Of a DNA stretch of 64,000 bases, positions 33,410 through 42,846 are shown in pieces. The position numbers and the translations under genes are program-made. The notes beneath the pieces were generated by a model that made no database searches, was not told where the DNA came from, and saw only the letters and a list, made by a program, of their open reading frames with translations. How positions within the stretch are numbered: the first letter of the stretch is position 1; each line of letters begins with the position of its first letter. This DNA is from Paenibacillaceae bacterium (GTDB lineage Bacteria > Bacillota > Bacilli > Paenibacillales > NBRC-103111). The stretch covers positions 62,001-126,000 of the forward strand of contig JAQSYI010000007.1 of the NCBI GenBank assembly GCA_029256185.1, read 5' to 3'.

Positions 33410-35044
33410 GTGAAAACCAGAACAAAATCCGCTTTAACCCTTTCGCTTGCCGTAACCGTAACCGGCGCCCTGGCAGCCGGATGCAGCGGCGGCGGCGGAA
33501 GCGCAGAGACCTCTGCCGTGCCATCGGCCGGGGCGACATCGCCATCCGCAGCGGAGAATCAGTCGTCCGCCATCAAGCCCATTTCGCTCACCTACTGGTC
33601 GGATCTGGTGGCCAACGCTTCTGCCAGCGTAACCAATCTGGGCCAAACCGAGATGTACAAGGAGTTGGAGAAGCGGACGGGGGTCAAGGTGACCTTCAAG
33701 CATCCCGCCGCCGGCAATGTCACGGAAGCATTCGGCTTGATGATAGCCTCCCGGGATCTCCCGGATGTCATTGAGGCTGCCTGGATCTACCATCAGGGTG
33801 GCCCAGCCAAAGCCATCGAGGACAATATCATCATCCCTCTGGAGGATCTCATCGACAAGCACGCCCCGAATCTGAAGAAAATTCTCGCCGAGAATCCGGA
33901 GGTGAAGAAGCAGATCAGCACAGACAAGGGCCAGATCTATGCCTTCCCTTCCTTGAACCTTCAGAATAACCGGGTGTTCGGGGGCCTCCTGATCCGCAAG
34001 GACTGGCTTGACGAGCTGGGGCTGACCGTTCCGCAAACGGTAAGTGAATGGGAAACTGCACTCCGGGCCTTCAAGGAGAAGAAGGGAGCAGCCAATCCGT
34101 TCACCATGGACAAGGGCAGCTTCACAAACAGTCAGTTGGGTTTCATGGGCGCATATGGCATCAACAACGACGTCTATGTGGATAACGGCAAGGTCAAATT
34201 CGGCCCTGTCCAGCCTGAATTCAAGGAATTTCTGACCACGCTCAACAAATGGTACAAGGAGGGCCTGCTTGATCCCGATTTTGCCACCAATGACGGCAAG
34301 ATTGTAGATTCCAAGATCACCACCGGCAAATCGGGGGCTACCTTCGGCTATATCGGCGGCACGATTGGCAAGTATCTGCCTGTCCTGCGGGAGAAGGACC
34401 CGAAGGCGACACTGGTGATGGCCCAATACCCTGTTCTGAACAAGGGCGAAACGCCCCGCTTCATCTTCCGGGACTGGGAATACAATCACTCCGGTGCCGC
34501 CGCCATCACCACCGCCAACAAGAATCCCGTGGATACGGTCAAGTGGCTGGATTACCTCTACGGGAGCGAAGGCCATATGCTGAAGAACTTCGGCGTTGAG
34601 GGTCTTACCTACAAGCTGGAGAACGGGTATCCCAAGTATACCGACCTCATCCTGAACAATCCCGACAAACTGCCGGTGGCTCAGGCCATGGGCAAGTACT
34701 TCCGGGCCAATTACCCCAGTCCCGGCCTGGCGGATGACCGCTATCTGGAGCAATATTATGTGTATCAGGAGCAGAAGGACGCCCTCAAGACCTTATCCAC
34801 ATACGCGGACAATGCGGTCAAGGTCCTCTTCCCTCCCGCCACCAATACGCCGCAGGAATCCGAGGAGGTGACCAAGCTGGGGGGAGAAATCAGCACCTAC
34901 AAGGATGAGATGCTGTTCAAGTTCATCATGGGCACCGAACCCATTGCCAACTTCGACAAGTATACCGACCAACTGAAGAAGCTGGGCATCGAACGGGTGG
35001 TTGCCCTGAAGCAGGCTGCACTGGACCGTTATAATGCCAGATAG
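33410..35044 (+). CDS. Set D extracellular sugar-binding lipoprotein
   Basis: A 544-residue binding lipoprotein starting at GTG 33410 (VKTRTKSALTLSLAVTVTGA), with AAGGGGGAAC upstream and lipobox AAGC followed by a Gly/Ser-rich linker. A longer open frame upstream lacks a signal peptide and is rejected. The body is of the YtcQ/LplA type (MYKELEKRTGVKVTFKHPA, VFGGLLIRKDWLDELGLTVP, DWEYNHSGAAAITTANKNP). It is the first gene of the plus-strand set D operon, divergent from set C. A GC-rich hairpin follows it at about 35,115-35,139. Confidence 0.93.
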   Translation: MKTRTKSALTLSLAVTVTGALAAGCSGGGGSAETSAVPSAGATSPSAAENQSSAIKPISLTYWSDLVANASASVTNLGQTEMYKELEKRTGVKVTFKHPAAGNVTEAFGLMIASRDLPDVIEAAWIYHQGGPAKAIEDNIIIPLEDLIDKHAPNLKKILAENPEVKKQISTDKGQIYAFPSLNLQNNRVFGGLLIRKDWLDELGLTVPQTVSEWETALRAFKEKKGAANPFTMDKGSFTNSQLGFMGAYGINNDVYVDNGKVKFGPVQPEFKEFLTTLNKWYKEGLLDPDFATNDGKIVDSKITTGKSGATFGYIGGTIGKYLPVLREKDPKATLVMAQYPVLNKGETPRFIFRDWEYNHSGAAAITTANKNPVDTVKWLDYLYGSEGHMLKNFGVEGLTYKLENGYPKYTDLILNNPDKLPVAQAMGKYFRANYPSPGLADDRYLEQYYVYQEQKDALKTLSTYADNAVKVLFPPATNTPQESEEVTKLGGEISTYKDEMLFKFIMGTEPIANFDKYTDQLKKLGIERVVALKQAALDRYNAR

Positions 35045-35114
35045 CCGTTCATCCTGCGGCAGGGGACCAATGTTATTTCAGGGCAGCTGTCCTTGATAGA
35101 AGGTCTGCAGGAAC

Positions 35115-35139
35115 GGGGAGGGGAGCAGTTGTCCCTCCC
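35115..35139 (+). other. GC-rich intercistronic hairpin after set D lipoprotein gene
   Basis: GGGAGGGGA and TCCCTCCC can pair (one bulge) around a short loop, followed by TTGTTTCTC. It probably protects the lipoprotein mRNA end or partly terminates, as expected where a binding protein must outnumber its permeases. Confidence 0.45.
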
Positions 35140-35174
35140 TTGTTTCTCCGCGGCCATAAAAGGGAGGAATGGAG

Positions 35175-36143
35175 ATGAACACACTGGAACAGACTGCCGG
35201 CGCCGCCGGAACCGCGGCAGCATACAAGGTCAGCTTCCGGAAACGGGCGCTCAAGGATTTTTACCGGAACAAATATTTGTACATGATGGTCATACCGGTG
35301 GTGCTGTATTATTTCATTTTTCATTATCTGCCTATGTACGGGGCGGTGATCGCCTTCAAGCAATTCAATATCGGCAGGGGAATCTGGGATTCTCCCTGGG
35401 TGGGGCTCAAGCATTTCCAGGACTTCTTCGGCAGCATATACTTCGGGAGGGTTCTGCGGAACACGCTCCTGATCAATCTATACGGCCTGATCTTCGGCTT
35501 TCCGGCTCCCATTATCCTGGCTCTCCTGCTCAATGAGCTTCGGGCCAAGCTGTTCAAGCGATTCATTCAGACGGTGACCTATCTCCCCCACTTTATCTCC
35601 CTGATCGTCATCTGCGGCATGATCATCGATTTTGTCAGCCGCAACGGGATTATCAATGATCTGGTGGCATGGTTGGGCGGAGAACGCTCGGCGCTGCTGG
35701 GCGATCCGGGCAATTTCCGAACTATCTATGTCGTTTCAGGCATCTGGCAGGAGGTGGGCTGGGGCTCCATTATCTATCTGGCAGCGCTAAGCGGCATTAA
35801 TCCCGAGCTTTATGAAGCGGCAAGAGTGGACGGAGCGGGCAGATGGAGGCAGATGTGGAATGTAACCCTGCCGGGCCTGGCGCCGATTATCGTGATTCTT
35901 CTGATCCTGAGAATCGGGCATATGATGGATGTGGGCTTCGAGAAGATCATTCTGCTTTATAACCCGACGACTTATGAAACTGCCGATGTAATCTCGTCCT
36001 ATGTGTACCGGAAGGGACTCAGCGGCAGTTATGAATACAGCGCCAGCGCTGCCATCGGCTTGTTTGGCTCCCTGGTGAACACCAGCCTGCTGGTATTCGC
36101 CAACTGGACCATGAAGAAGTGGAGCGGAAACGGACTTTGGTAG
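35175..36143 (+). CDS. Set D ABC importer permease, LplB/YteP-like
   Basis: A 322-residue CUT1 permease (YMMVIPVVLYYFIFHYLPMY, then GAVIAFKQFN). The EAA loop is YEAARVDGAGRWRQMWNV with TLPGLAP. The start at 35175 (MNTLEQTAG) is chosen over the ATG two codons earlier because GGAGG then lies 7 bases upstream. It is the second gene of the set D operon, 130 bp after the lipoprotein gene and 16 bp before its LplC-like partner. Confidence 0.93.
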   Translation: MNTLEQTAGAAGTAAAYKVSFRKRALKDFYRNKYLYMMVIPVVLYYFIFHYLPMYGAVIAFKQFNIGRGIWDSPWVGLKHFQDFFGSIYFGRVLRNTLLINLYGLIFGFPAPIILALLLNELRAKLFKRFIQTVTYLPHFISLIVICGMIIDFVSRNGIINDLVAWLGGERSALLGDPGNFRTIYVVSGIWQEVGWGSIIYLAALSGINPELYEAARVDGAGRWRQMWNVTLPGLAPIIVILLILRIGHMMDVGFEKIILLYNPTTYETADVISSYVYRKGLSGSYEYSASAAIGLFGSLVNTSLLVFANWTMKKWSGNGLW

Positions 36144-36159
36144 AGAGGAGAATATCCGA

Positions 36160-37044
36160 ATGATTACGCGAAAAAGCTTCGGTGAGCATATTTTTGATGC
36201 CGCCAATGTGGTGTTCATGCTGTTTCTGGTGGTCGTGACCCTGTATCCGTTTCTATACGTAACAGCCGCGTCGTTGAGCGATTCCAACAAGCTGGTCAGT
36301 CATTCCGGCATTTTGCTGCTGCCTGCTGGATTTACATTGGACGCGTACGAGGCCGTTTTGAAAAATCCGAATATCCTGACAGGATACAGCAATACGATCC
36401 TTATTGTAGTGGCGGGAACGCTGTTGAACATGTTCTTTACCTCCATCGGCGCTTATGTTTTATCCCGCAAGCAGGTGATGTGGAACACGCCCATCATGCT
36501 GATGATCATCTTCACCATGTTCTTCAGCGGAGGGCTGATTCCCGGCTATCTGCTGGTCTATAATGGGCTGCATATGGGCAACAGCCTGCTGGCCCTGATT
36601 ATTCCCGGCTTAATCTCCACCTGGAATCTGATCGTGATGCGGACATCCTTTGCGGCCATACCCGAGAATCTGATCGAATCGGCGAAGATCGACGGGGCCT
36701 CGGAATTCGGCATCCTGTTCAAGGTCGTGATTCCCCTCTCCATGCCCGTCATTTCCGTCATGATTCTGTTCTATGGAGTTGGCCACTGGAACTCATGGTT
36801 CGCGGCGGTGATCTACCTGAGAGATCGGCATCTGTTCCCGCTGCAGCTTATTCTGAGAGAAATCCTGGTGCTGAGCAGCACGGACTCCATGACCACCAAC
36901 ACAGCGGGCCAGGACCAATTCACCATCGGGGAGAGCATCAAGTACGCTACCATTATGGTCGCGACAATTCCCATCCTGCTGGTATATCCGTTCCTGCAAA
37001 AATATTTTGCCCATGGCGTGATGGTGGGAGCGGTCAAGGAATAA
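36160..37044 (+). CDS. Set D ABC importer permease, LplC/YtcP-like
   Basis: A 294-residue CUT1 permease (VVFMLFLVVVTLYPFLYVTA). The EAA loop reads IESAKIDGASEFGILFKVV with IPLSMP, and the C-terminus is PFLQKYFAHGVMVGAVKE. GAGAGGAG precedes the ATG. It ends the set D importer. The next gene, an AraC-type sensor, starts 74 bp later behind its own extended -10 promoter. Confidence 0.94.
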   Translation: MITRKSFGEHIFDAANVVFMLFLVVVTLYPFLYVTAASLSDSNKLVSHSGILLLPAGFTLDAYEAVLKNPNILTGYSNTILIVVAGTLLNMFFTSIGAYVLSRKQVMWNTPIMLMIIFTMFFSGGLIPGYLLVYNGLHMGNSLLALIIPGLISTWNLIVMRTSFAAIPENLIESAKIDGASEFGILFKVVIPLSMPVISVMILFYGVGHWNSWFAAVIYLRDRHLFPLQLILREILVLSSTDSMTTNTAGQDQFTIGESIKYATIMVATIPILLVYPFLQKYFAHGVMVGAVKE

Positions 37045-37070
37045 ATTGGCGGCTATGCCATGCCGTGCTA

Positions 37071-37079
37071 TGGTATAAT
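37071..37079 (+). promoter_or_regulatory. Extended -10 promoter of the set D AraC-type sensor
   Basis: TGGTATAAT (TGN plus consensus TATAAT at 37,074-37,079) lies 40 bases before the ATG at 37,119. No good -35 stands at 17 bp, consistent with an extended -10 promoter giving independent basal expression of the sensor. Confidence 0.55.
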
Positions 37080-37118
37080 AAAACCGATTTTTGCGACCAG
37101 TCTGCTATAGCGAGTGTG

Positions 37119-39452
37119 ATGGGTTTGAAACAGACCGCAAGCCTCTTTCCCAAAAGGAGACTTTTCCTATCATGGATGAGCTCGTATGCCTTCATTCTCT
37201 CCATTCCCCTTCTGATCAGCACGTTAGTGTATTTTCAGGCCGGAGCCATCATCAGGAATGAGACCAACAGGACCAATATTGCGCTGCTGATGCAGGTCCA
37301 GCAAGCCATGGATAGCCGAATGTCGGAAATCAGCCGGTTCAGTATGCAGGTGGCGCTTAATCCCACGCTGGCTGGACTTATGTACAAAACGGAGTTGACG
37401 GAATTTAACCGGCAGAGCATGATTCAACTGCAGCGGGACTTCGGCCTGTACAAGGTGGTAAATCCGTTCATCTCCGAATTCTATGTCTATTTCCCCAACT
37501 CCGGCGTTGTTCTGAACTACTCCGGCATGTATGATTCCCCCGCTCTGTTCTATGAGCTTTCGGAGGATATGGGCGGCATCACCTATCCGGAATGGTTGGA
37601 CTTGATGAACCGGAAGCAGGCGGGGGAGTTCATCGTATTCGACCGGCAGAATCCCGCTGGAACCAGCGCCAGGATGATCGCCACCGGCTATTCCCTGCCC
37701 TTGGGAGACCCCTACCGCGTAACCGCCAAGCTCATGACCATTGTGGATGAGAAGCTGTTCCGGCAGGAGGTGGAGCGGGTTCAACTGGCCAGCCAGGGGA
37801 CCGCGTTTATTCTGGACGGGGAGAACCGGATTCTGGCCGCCAGCTCCGGCTCCGGTTCGGTCCCTATACCTGAATCGGCTATGGCCTTGCCCGAGGAAGG
37901 CAACATCACCAGCATGGATGTGAACGGCAAGAAAATAACGGTGTCCTTCGTCTCCTCCGAGGTGAACAATTGGAAGTATGTTTCCATGGTCCCTTCTTCC
38001 GTTTTTCTCGAAAAAGCGCAGTATATCCGCAATCTCACGCTGCTGAGTCTCGCCGCCTGCCTGATCGGAGGTGTTATCATAGCCTATTATTTTGCAAGGA
38101 GAAATGTCCATCCGGTTCACGAGCTAATTGAGCTTCTGTCCAAAAAGGGCAAGATCGCTTTCGAGGAATCAAAGAATGAGTACGACTTTATTAAAGGCGT
38201 GGTGGCCCATACCTTCGAGGAGAAGGAGGAAATCAACCGCAAGCTGGAGCAGCAGCACGCCGCCATGAGATTGAACTTTATGAAGCGGCTGTTGAATGGG
38301 AGGCTGGAGCGCAATTATCCGTTGGACGAGGCCCTTACCAGCTATAATATTACGTTTCACAGCGACCGGTTCGCCGTCATCCTGTTCTATATCGAGGACT
38401 ATAACCAGCTTTTCACGGATTCCAGCACCCGGGCTACGGAGGAAAAGTTGGAATTCGTTCATCTCATCATCAAAAATATCGTGGAGGAGCTGGCCAATCA
38501 GCAGCAATGCGGGTACATGGAAGAGGTGGACAGCATGCTGGCCTGCCTGGTGAACTTCAAGGATGGTGATGATGCCCGGTCCCGGGATGCCGTTGCCTTC
38601 ATCCTGAGCGAAGCAAAACGGTATGTGCAGGACCGGTTCAACATTCTCTTCACCGCATCGGTAAGCCGGATTCATTCCGGAATCGACGGGATCGCCGCTG
38701 CTTATCGGGAAGCTATGGAGGCTATGGAATACAAAATCGTGACCGGGTCCAGCCACATGATCCATTACGAGGACATTGCCGCCCCCCAGCGGGAGCAGCA
38801 ATTCTATTATCCGGCAGAGCTGGAGCAGCAGCTTATCAACTTCATCAAGGCCGGGCAGCTGGAGCAGGCCAGCTCCGCCCTGCAGGATATCTTCGACCGG
38901 AACATGTCCGGGGGGCCGGTGTCCATCGACCTGGCCAAATGTCTGATGTTCACCATGATCGGCACGATGCTGAAGACGCTGGATGACATTCCCCATTCGG
39001 AGGAGGCGTTCATGAATAAGAACCAGCCTGTATCCAGGCTGTTCGCCTGCGAGAGCATTCCGGAGATGAAGGTTGTAATCATGGATATTCTTCAGCACCT
39101 GTGCCGATACCTGGAGCAAAATAAAAGAAGCCACAACACCGGCCTGCGGGATCAGGTGCTGGCTTATATCTCCGGGCATTATGATGATGTGAACCTGAAT
39201 ATATCTGCCATTGCCGAGGAGTTTGATGTGCATCCCTCCTATCTCTCCCAATTTTTCAAGGAGCAGACGGGAAGCTCCATGCTGGATACCATCAACAAAA
39301 CCCGGATCAATCAGGCCAAGCTCCTTTTGCGGGAGGGCGCAACCATCGGCGATGTGGCGCTGAAGACCGGCTTCTACAACAGCAATGCCTTCATCCGGGT
39401 ATTCAAAAAATACGAGGGCGTGACGCCGGGACAGTACAAGGCGGCGTTATAA
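37119..39452 (+). CDS. Membrane-anchored AraC-family sensor-regulator (one-component, set D)
   Basis: A 777-residue protein. A membrane segment near residue 25 (YAFILSIPLLISTLVYF) is followed by an outside Cache-like sensor domain, a second membrane segment (LTLLSLAACLIGGVIIAYYF), a cytoplasmic linker, and a C-terminal AraC pair (LNISAIAEEFDVHPSYLSQF and TIGDVALKTGFYNSNAFIRV). No receiver or kinase domain is present, so it parallels the set A sensor. The start MGLKQTASLF at 37119 has only a weak ribosome site (GCGAG); GTG at 37116 is possible. The frame is open upstream into the permease gene, but that part is antisense-like noise. It likely activates set D. Confidence 0.88.
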   Translation: MGLKQTASLFPKRRLFLSWMSSYAFILSIPLLISTLVYFQAGAIIRNETNRTNIALLMQVQQAMDSRMSEISRFSMQVALNPTLAGLMYKTELTEFNRQSMIQLQRDFGLYKVVNPFISEFYVYFPNSGVVLNYSGMYDSPALFYELSEDMGGITYPEWLDLMNRKQAGEFIVFDRQNPAGTSARMIATGYSLPLGDPYRVTAKLMTIVDEKLFRQEVERVQLASQGTAFILDGENRILAASSGSGSVPIPESAMALPEEGNITSMDVNGKKITVSFVSSEVNNWKYVSMVPSSVFLEKAQYIRNLTLLSLAACLIGGVIIAYYFARRNVHPVHELIELLSKKGKIAFEESKNEYDFIKGVVAHTFEEKEEINRKLEQQHAAMRLNFMKRLLNGRLERNYPLDEALTSYNITFHSDRFAVILFYIEDYNQLFTDSSTRATEEKLEFVHLIIKNIVEELANQQQCGYMEEVDSMLACLVNFKDGDDARSRDAVAFILSEAKRYVQDRFNILFTASVSRIHSGIDGIAAAYREAMEAMEYKIVTGSSHMIHYEDIAAPQREQQFYYPAELEQQLINFIKAGQLEQASSALQDIFDRNMSGGPVSIDLAKCLMFTMIGTMLKTLDDIPHSEEAFMNKNQPVSRLFACESIPEMKVVIMDILQHLCRYLEQNKRSHNTGLRDQVLAYISGHYDDVNLNISAIAEEFDVHPSYLSQFFKEQTGSSMLDTINKTRINQAKLLLREGATIGDVALKTGFYNSNAFIRVFKKYEGVTPGQYKAAL

Positions 39453-39746
39453 GCATCCCCAGCCTTGAAGACCTTCCCGCTCATGCCCTGTCCCCTTGAA
39501 GCAATGACCAGGACCGTGAAATGTGCGGAGCACCGCGGCAACGCCGGTGCAGAGTAAGGTCACTGATCCTGACGGATGCGAAGGGCAGAGTACTTCACGT
39601 CCAGAGAGAGTTGATGTCAGGAGTGACGGCTGTGAGCGTCCGCGACGGGCGGCTTGTTCGCGCTCCTTTCTGTGAATTATTCTATTGTAATATTTTATTT
39701 TTTATACCAGATAAAGGTATACAAAACTTATAAATTCTTTGATGAC
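39453..39746. other. Gene-free interval downstream of the set D sensor
   Basis: About 290 bp with no supportable gene. It is GC-rich to about 39,665 and AT-rich after that (TTATTCTATTGTAATATTTT). A few short complementary words (GTGAAATG and CACGTCC-type) could fold, but no known RNA element was recognised. Confidence 0.4.
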
Positions 39747-39747
39747 C

Positions 39748-39788
39748 AGAAAAGCGTCCTCACCGGGCAATGGTGAGGACGCTTTTCT
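39748..39788. terminator. Strong bidirectional terminator between convergent genes
   Basis: A 17-bp perfect stem (AGAAAAGCGTCCTCACC with its complement) around loop GGGCAAT. A-runs and T-runs at both ends of the stem let it work for the plus-strand sensor gene and for the minus-strand FAD oxidoreductase gene that ends at 39,836. Confidence 0.9.
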
Positions 39789-39835
39789 TAGCAGTAAAAC
39801 CCGTTCCTTGAGAGCAAGCGGAGACGTTAGACACT

Positions 39836-41221
39836 CTAAATATCCAGATAAGCGCCCTGCTCCAGCAAGACCGGATGCAATTGACCAGGCTGAACGTCCT
39901 TGGCCGGGATACCGTTGCGGGCTGCGATGGAAGCAGCCGCACCTCCCGCTTGGCCGATAGCTCCGGCTATGGGGGTCAAACGCAGCGCGCCCTGCGCCTC
40001 GAACGTGGCGGATATGCTCCTGCCCACGGTAATCAGATTGTGAATCACCGGATTAACCAGGCTGCTGTAAGGAATGCTGTACATGGAGCCCCATGGCAAA
40101 TGGCGGTGGCGGCGCTCATCCTCCTCGCCTTCCTTGTCCTCCCCGGCCGGCGGATGGATGTCGATGGGGTATCCCCCGTGGGCAATCACATCGTCAAATT
40201 TCCTGCAGGACATCAGATCATCCAGGGTAACGGTATAAGTCCCCTTGATCTGTCTGGAGCTTCTGACGCCGATGGACGGCCCTGTATATTCCACGAATGA
40301 GGCTTCGAAGCCCGGCGCTTTTCCCTTGAGCAGCTTCTCGATCTGGCGTGTCTGCTTCCTGCCCTCAATCTCGGCCAGAGACAGGCTCCACGGATCGGTG
40401 CTGGAGTGCCCTTGAACACGCGTGGTATTGATGATCACCTCGCCCGGATTATTGGTCTCGAATATGAGTACCTCCTCCCGGTTGAAGGTTACTTCCCCTC
40501 GCTGCTGGGCTTCCTTCAGCGTCTTCACGAAGCCGCCGGTGGACAGCTTGGGCGCGTTGTCAATCATGGCAGGATCGTCACCGTAACGGGGGAATTCCTC
40601 CGGGTTCTCCCGGATAAACTGCTTCAGCCGTTCTATGTCCACGTTGCACATCTTCATCTTCATGGTCATGGGCTGGCAGGCTCCATCCTGCGGCCGTCCC
40701 ATGGTGCATTCCACTCCCGACCAGGCGGACAGATCCGCGTCTCCTGTGGCATCAATATATACCTTCCCGGCAATTGTGCCAAGTCCCGCTTTGTTGCATA
40801 CCTGAATCCCGGTAATACGTCCGTCCTGCACGCTAACGCCTGCCAGCATGGTGTGGTACAGAACCTCGCCGCCGCTCTCAAGCAGCATCATCTCCAGCTC
40901 ATGCTTCATGCCTTCCGCGTCGAAGGGCGTCACCGTATAAGTGGTTCCCGTGGTATCGAATACATGCCCGGGAGATTTTCCGTTTGCTACCATTCTGTCG
41001 ATGAGTTCGCCTGTTATCCCCTTCACCACTTGCTTATCTTCTACATGAAAGGTCATCATCGGCCCTACACCGCAGGCTGTCAAATTCCCTCCCAAAAAAC
41101 CGTATTGCTCCACCACCAGCACCTTGGAGCCGTTTCTTGCGGCGGCTATGGCTCCTACCGTTCCGGAGATGCCACCGCCCACAACAACTACATCATACAC
41201 AGCGGGTTGGTTGGTTTGCAT
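39836..41221 (-). CDS. FAD-dependent oxidoreductase (FAD_oxidored family), copy 1
   Basis: A 461-residue flavoenzyme. It has an N-terminal Rossmann dinucleotide motif DVVVVGGGISGTVGAIAAAR with acidic strand end VLVVEQ at about residues 9-38, then GFLGGNLTACGVG. Later family landmarks are IDATGDADLSAWSG and the C-terminal FAD contact LITVGRSISATFEAQGALR with AIGQAGGAAASIAA. No signal peptide, so it is cytoplasmic. The substrate is unknown; members of this family often sit in sugar-use clusters. It lies 72 bp after copy 2 with AGGAGGAGG before its ATG, so the two form one operon ending at the bidirectional terminator. Confidence 0.9.
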   Translation of the reverse strand: MQTNQPAVYDVVVVGGGISGTVGAIAAARNGSKVLVVEQYGFLGGNLTACGVGPMMTFHVEDKQVVKGITGELIDRMVANGKSPGHVFDTTGTTYTVTPFDAEGMKHELEMMLLESGGEVLYHTMLAGVSVQDGRITGIQVCNKAGLGTIAGKVYIDATGDADLSAWSGVECTMGRPQDGACQPMTMKMKMCNVDIERLKQFIRENPEEFPRYGDDPAMIDNAPKLSTGGFVKTLKEAQQRGEVTFNREEVLIFETNNPGEVIINTTRVQGHSSTDPWSLSLAEIEGRKQTRQIEKLLKGKAPGFEASFVEYTGPSIGVRSSRQIKGTYTVTLDDLMSCRKFDDVIAHGGYPIDIHPPAGEDKEGEEDERRHRHLPWGSMYSIPYSSLVNPVIHNLITVGRSISATFEAQGALRLTPIAGAIGQAGGAAASIAARNGIPAKDVQPGQLHPVLLEQGAYLDI

Positions 41222-41293
41222 GCGAGTTCCTCCTCCTGTCTCCTATGATATATTCCACAAACGCTGCACAGTGGCCCGATTGAGGCCTTCCTG

Positions 41294-42637
41294 TCAAAGG
41301 AGAAACGCGCCCTCTTCCTTCAGGCGCTTCCGCAGAAGTCCTGTATCCACCGCATGAACATCATGGCCTTCGGCACGGGCTGCCATAGCCGCTGCCAAGC
41401 CTGCCGCCTCACCCATCGCCAGACAGGCGGGCATTACCCGGACGCTTCCCAGAACCGTCCGCTCGCAGGAGACCGACCGTCCGGCAACCAGCACATTGCG
41501 CAATCCCTTGGGCGTCAGAATACGGTACGGAATACCGTGAGACTCTCCCGCCCTGTATTTCATCACATGCGTATCGAAGTCCTCTTCCCGGCCGTTATCC
41601 AGCTTTTTCTTGCGGGCCCCATGGACGTCGATGAAATAGCTGTTCCGGCATATTTCGTCCTCGAAGCTTCTGCGCTCCACATAATCCTCGAGCTGAAGCA
41701 CGTAATCCCCGACGATTCTCCGCGTTTCTCTTATCCCGAGCAGCGGAGCAGTAACCGCCACATAGGCGTTGCCGAACGCCTGGGGATGAAATTCGGCAAG
41801 CGCCCGTCTGACCTCCTCGGCAATATTCCGCCCCTGGATCAGGGCCTGGGATACCTGCTGCGGATCGGTGTTGTCCACACCGTTAATATGGCTGGCATTG
41901 AAGCCTACGGTGCGGGGGGCGTTGATTGTGCTGCATATATGGGCATCCAGCAGCGGGAATTTGCCCGAGGCCAGAATGGCGTGGATAGGGCTGGTCGGAT
42001 TCTCGCCGTTCAAGCGGACACCGTGCTTGTAGGCATATTCATCCACATTGCCCATGGTAAAGCAATGGGTGGCGGGCTGAAGCGAGCCGTCCTCTTCATC
42101 GCCCTTCAGAAACTCCGCCCCTGCCCAGGCAGCCAGATCCGCGTCTCCCGTACAATCCACATAAACTGCGGCCTTGTACGCCGTCAGACCGCCTTTATTA
42201 TTCACAAGAACCGTGGAGACGCCTCCGTCCCCATCCGTATCCACCGCGCAGAGCATGGTGTTGAACAGCACCTGTGCGCCTGAGCCGGTTACAAGCCGGT
42301 CATAGATGCGCTTCAGCTTCTCGGAGTTAATCGCCACCCAGTCCAGGGCGCTCTTGTCGATATGGGGCATTTCCTTCTTCAGATCCTCGAATATGGTTTG
42401 AGCCAGTCCTCTGTATACCATCTTCTCCTGGTCGGAAAAGGGAGTCCAGGCAGGAACCAGCCCGGAGGTGCCCATTCCCCCAAGCGCTCCCGTGGCTTCA
42501 ATCAACAGCGTTTTGGCACCTTCTCTGGCCGATGAGACAGCTGCCGCGCAGCCGGACGGCCCGCCCCCCACCACGATTACATCCCAGTGGTCCTGCAGCG
42601 GCACCGCACGTTCCTTCAGCGTATATTGTTTCACCAA
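41294..42637 (-). CDS. FAD-dependent oxidoreductase (FAD_oxidored family), copy 2
   Basis: A 447-residue paralogue. The Rossmann motif DVIVVGGGPSGCAAAVSSAR and TLLIEATGALGGMGTSG are followed by VDCTGDADLAAWAG and the C-terminal FAD-binding LVAGRSVSCERTVLGSVRV with AMGEAAGLAAAMAA. It starts at GTG 42637 with AGGAGG 9 bases upstream. First gene of a two-gene operon with its own promoter and an operator nearly identical to that of the set E importer operon. Segments of a close relative of this gene are found broken at 57.25-57.36 kb and 58.81-58.88 kb. Confidence 0.91.
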   Translation of the reverse strand: MVKQYTLKERAVPLQDHWDVIVVGGGPSGCAAAVSSAREGAKTLLIEATGALGGMGTSGLVPAWTPFSDQEKMVYRGLAQTIFEDLKKEMPHIDKSALDWVAINSEKLKRIYDRLVTGSGAQVLFNTMLCAVDTDGDGGVSTVLVNNKGGLTAYKAAVYVDCTGDADLAAWAGAEFLKGDEEDGSLQPATHCFTMGNVDEYAYKHGVRLNGENPTSPIHAILASGKFPLLDAHICSTINAPRTVGFNASHINGVDNTDPQQVSQALIQGRNIAEEVRRALAEFHPQAFGNAYVAVTAPLLGIRETRRIVGDYVLQLEDYVERRSFEDEICRNSYFIDVHGARKKKLDNGREEDFDTHVMKYRAGESHGIPYRILTPKGLRNVLVAGRSVSCERTVLGSVRVMPACLAMGEAAGLAAAMAARAEGHDVHAVDTGLLRKRLKEEGAFLL

Positions 42638-42688
42638 TCGGTTCCTCCTCTGATTATCCTTGGTCTATTCCGCTCCGAACACCTTCAT

Positions 42689-42756
42689 TTTATAAGACGG
42701 GACAGCCTATTCCTATAGTAAAAAGAAGATGATCTATAGTACTTTCATGACCGAAT
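42689..42756 (-). promoter_or_regulatory. Operator/promoter A, shared with the set E importer operon
   Basis: Minus strand, 5' to 3': the box TTCGGTCATGAAAGTACTAT (42,756-42,737), a direct repeat of TACTATAG at 42,742-42,735 and 42,720-42,713 (22 bp apart), and -10 TATAAA at 42,694-42,689. The second half-site sits where the -35 would be. The same arrangement occurs at 56,959-57,027. The layout matches an AraC-type activator binding next to RNA polymerase. Confidence 0.7.
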
Positions 42757-42767
42757 GCCAACCGGCA

Positions 42768-42794
42768 AAAGCGGCCGGATATTCTCCGGCCGCC
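42768..42794 (-). terminator. Rho-independent terminator of the S-layer protein gene
   Basis: A perfect 9-bp stem (GCGGCCGGA/TCCGGCCGC) with a 5-base loop, followed by TTTT on the minus strand. Between it and the stop codon lies a 21-bp direct repeat (ATTGGATCAGGAATCAG and ATTGGATCAGGTATCAG). Confidence 0.8.
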
Positions 42795-42846
42795 TGAACC
42801 AAACAACTGATACCTGATCCAATTTGCTGATTCCTGATCCAATCAC

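Noticed and set aside
33434-34753. 439-codon open frame antisense to the set D lipoprotein
   Set aside because: The sense frame has signal peptide, lipobox and binding-protein motifs; the antisense product has none.
39453-39746. Riboswitch or small RNA in the gap after the set D sensor
   Set aside because: Some short complementary words exist, but no known conserved core could be recognised.
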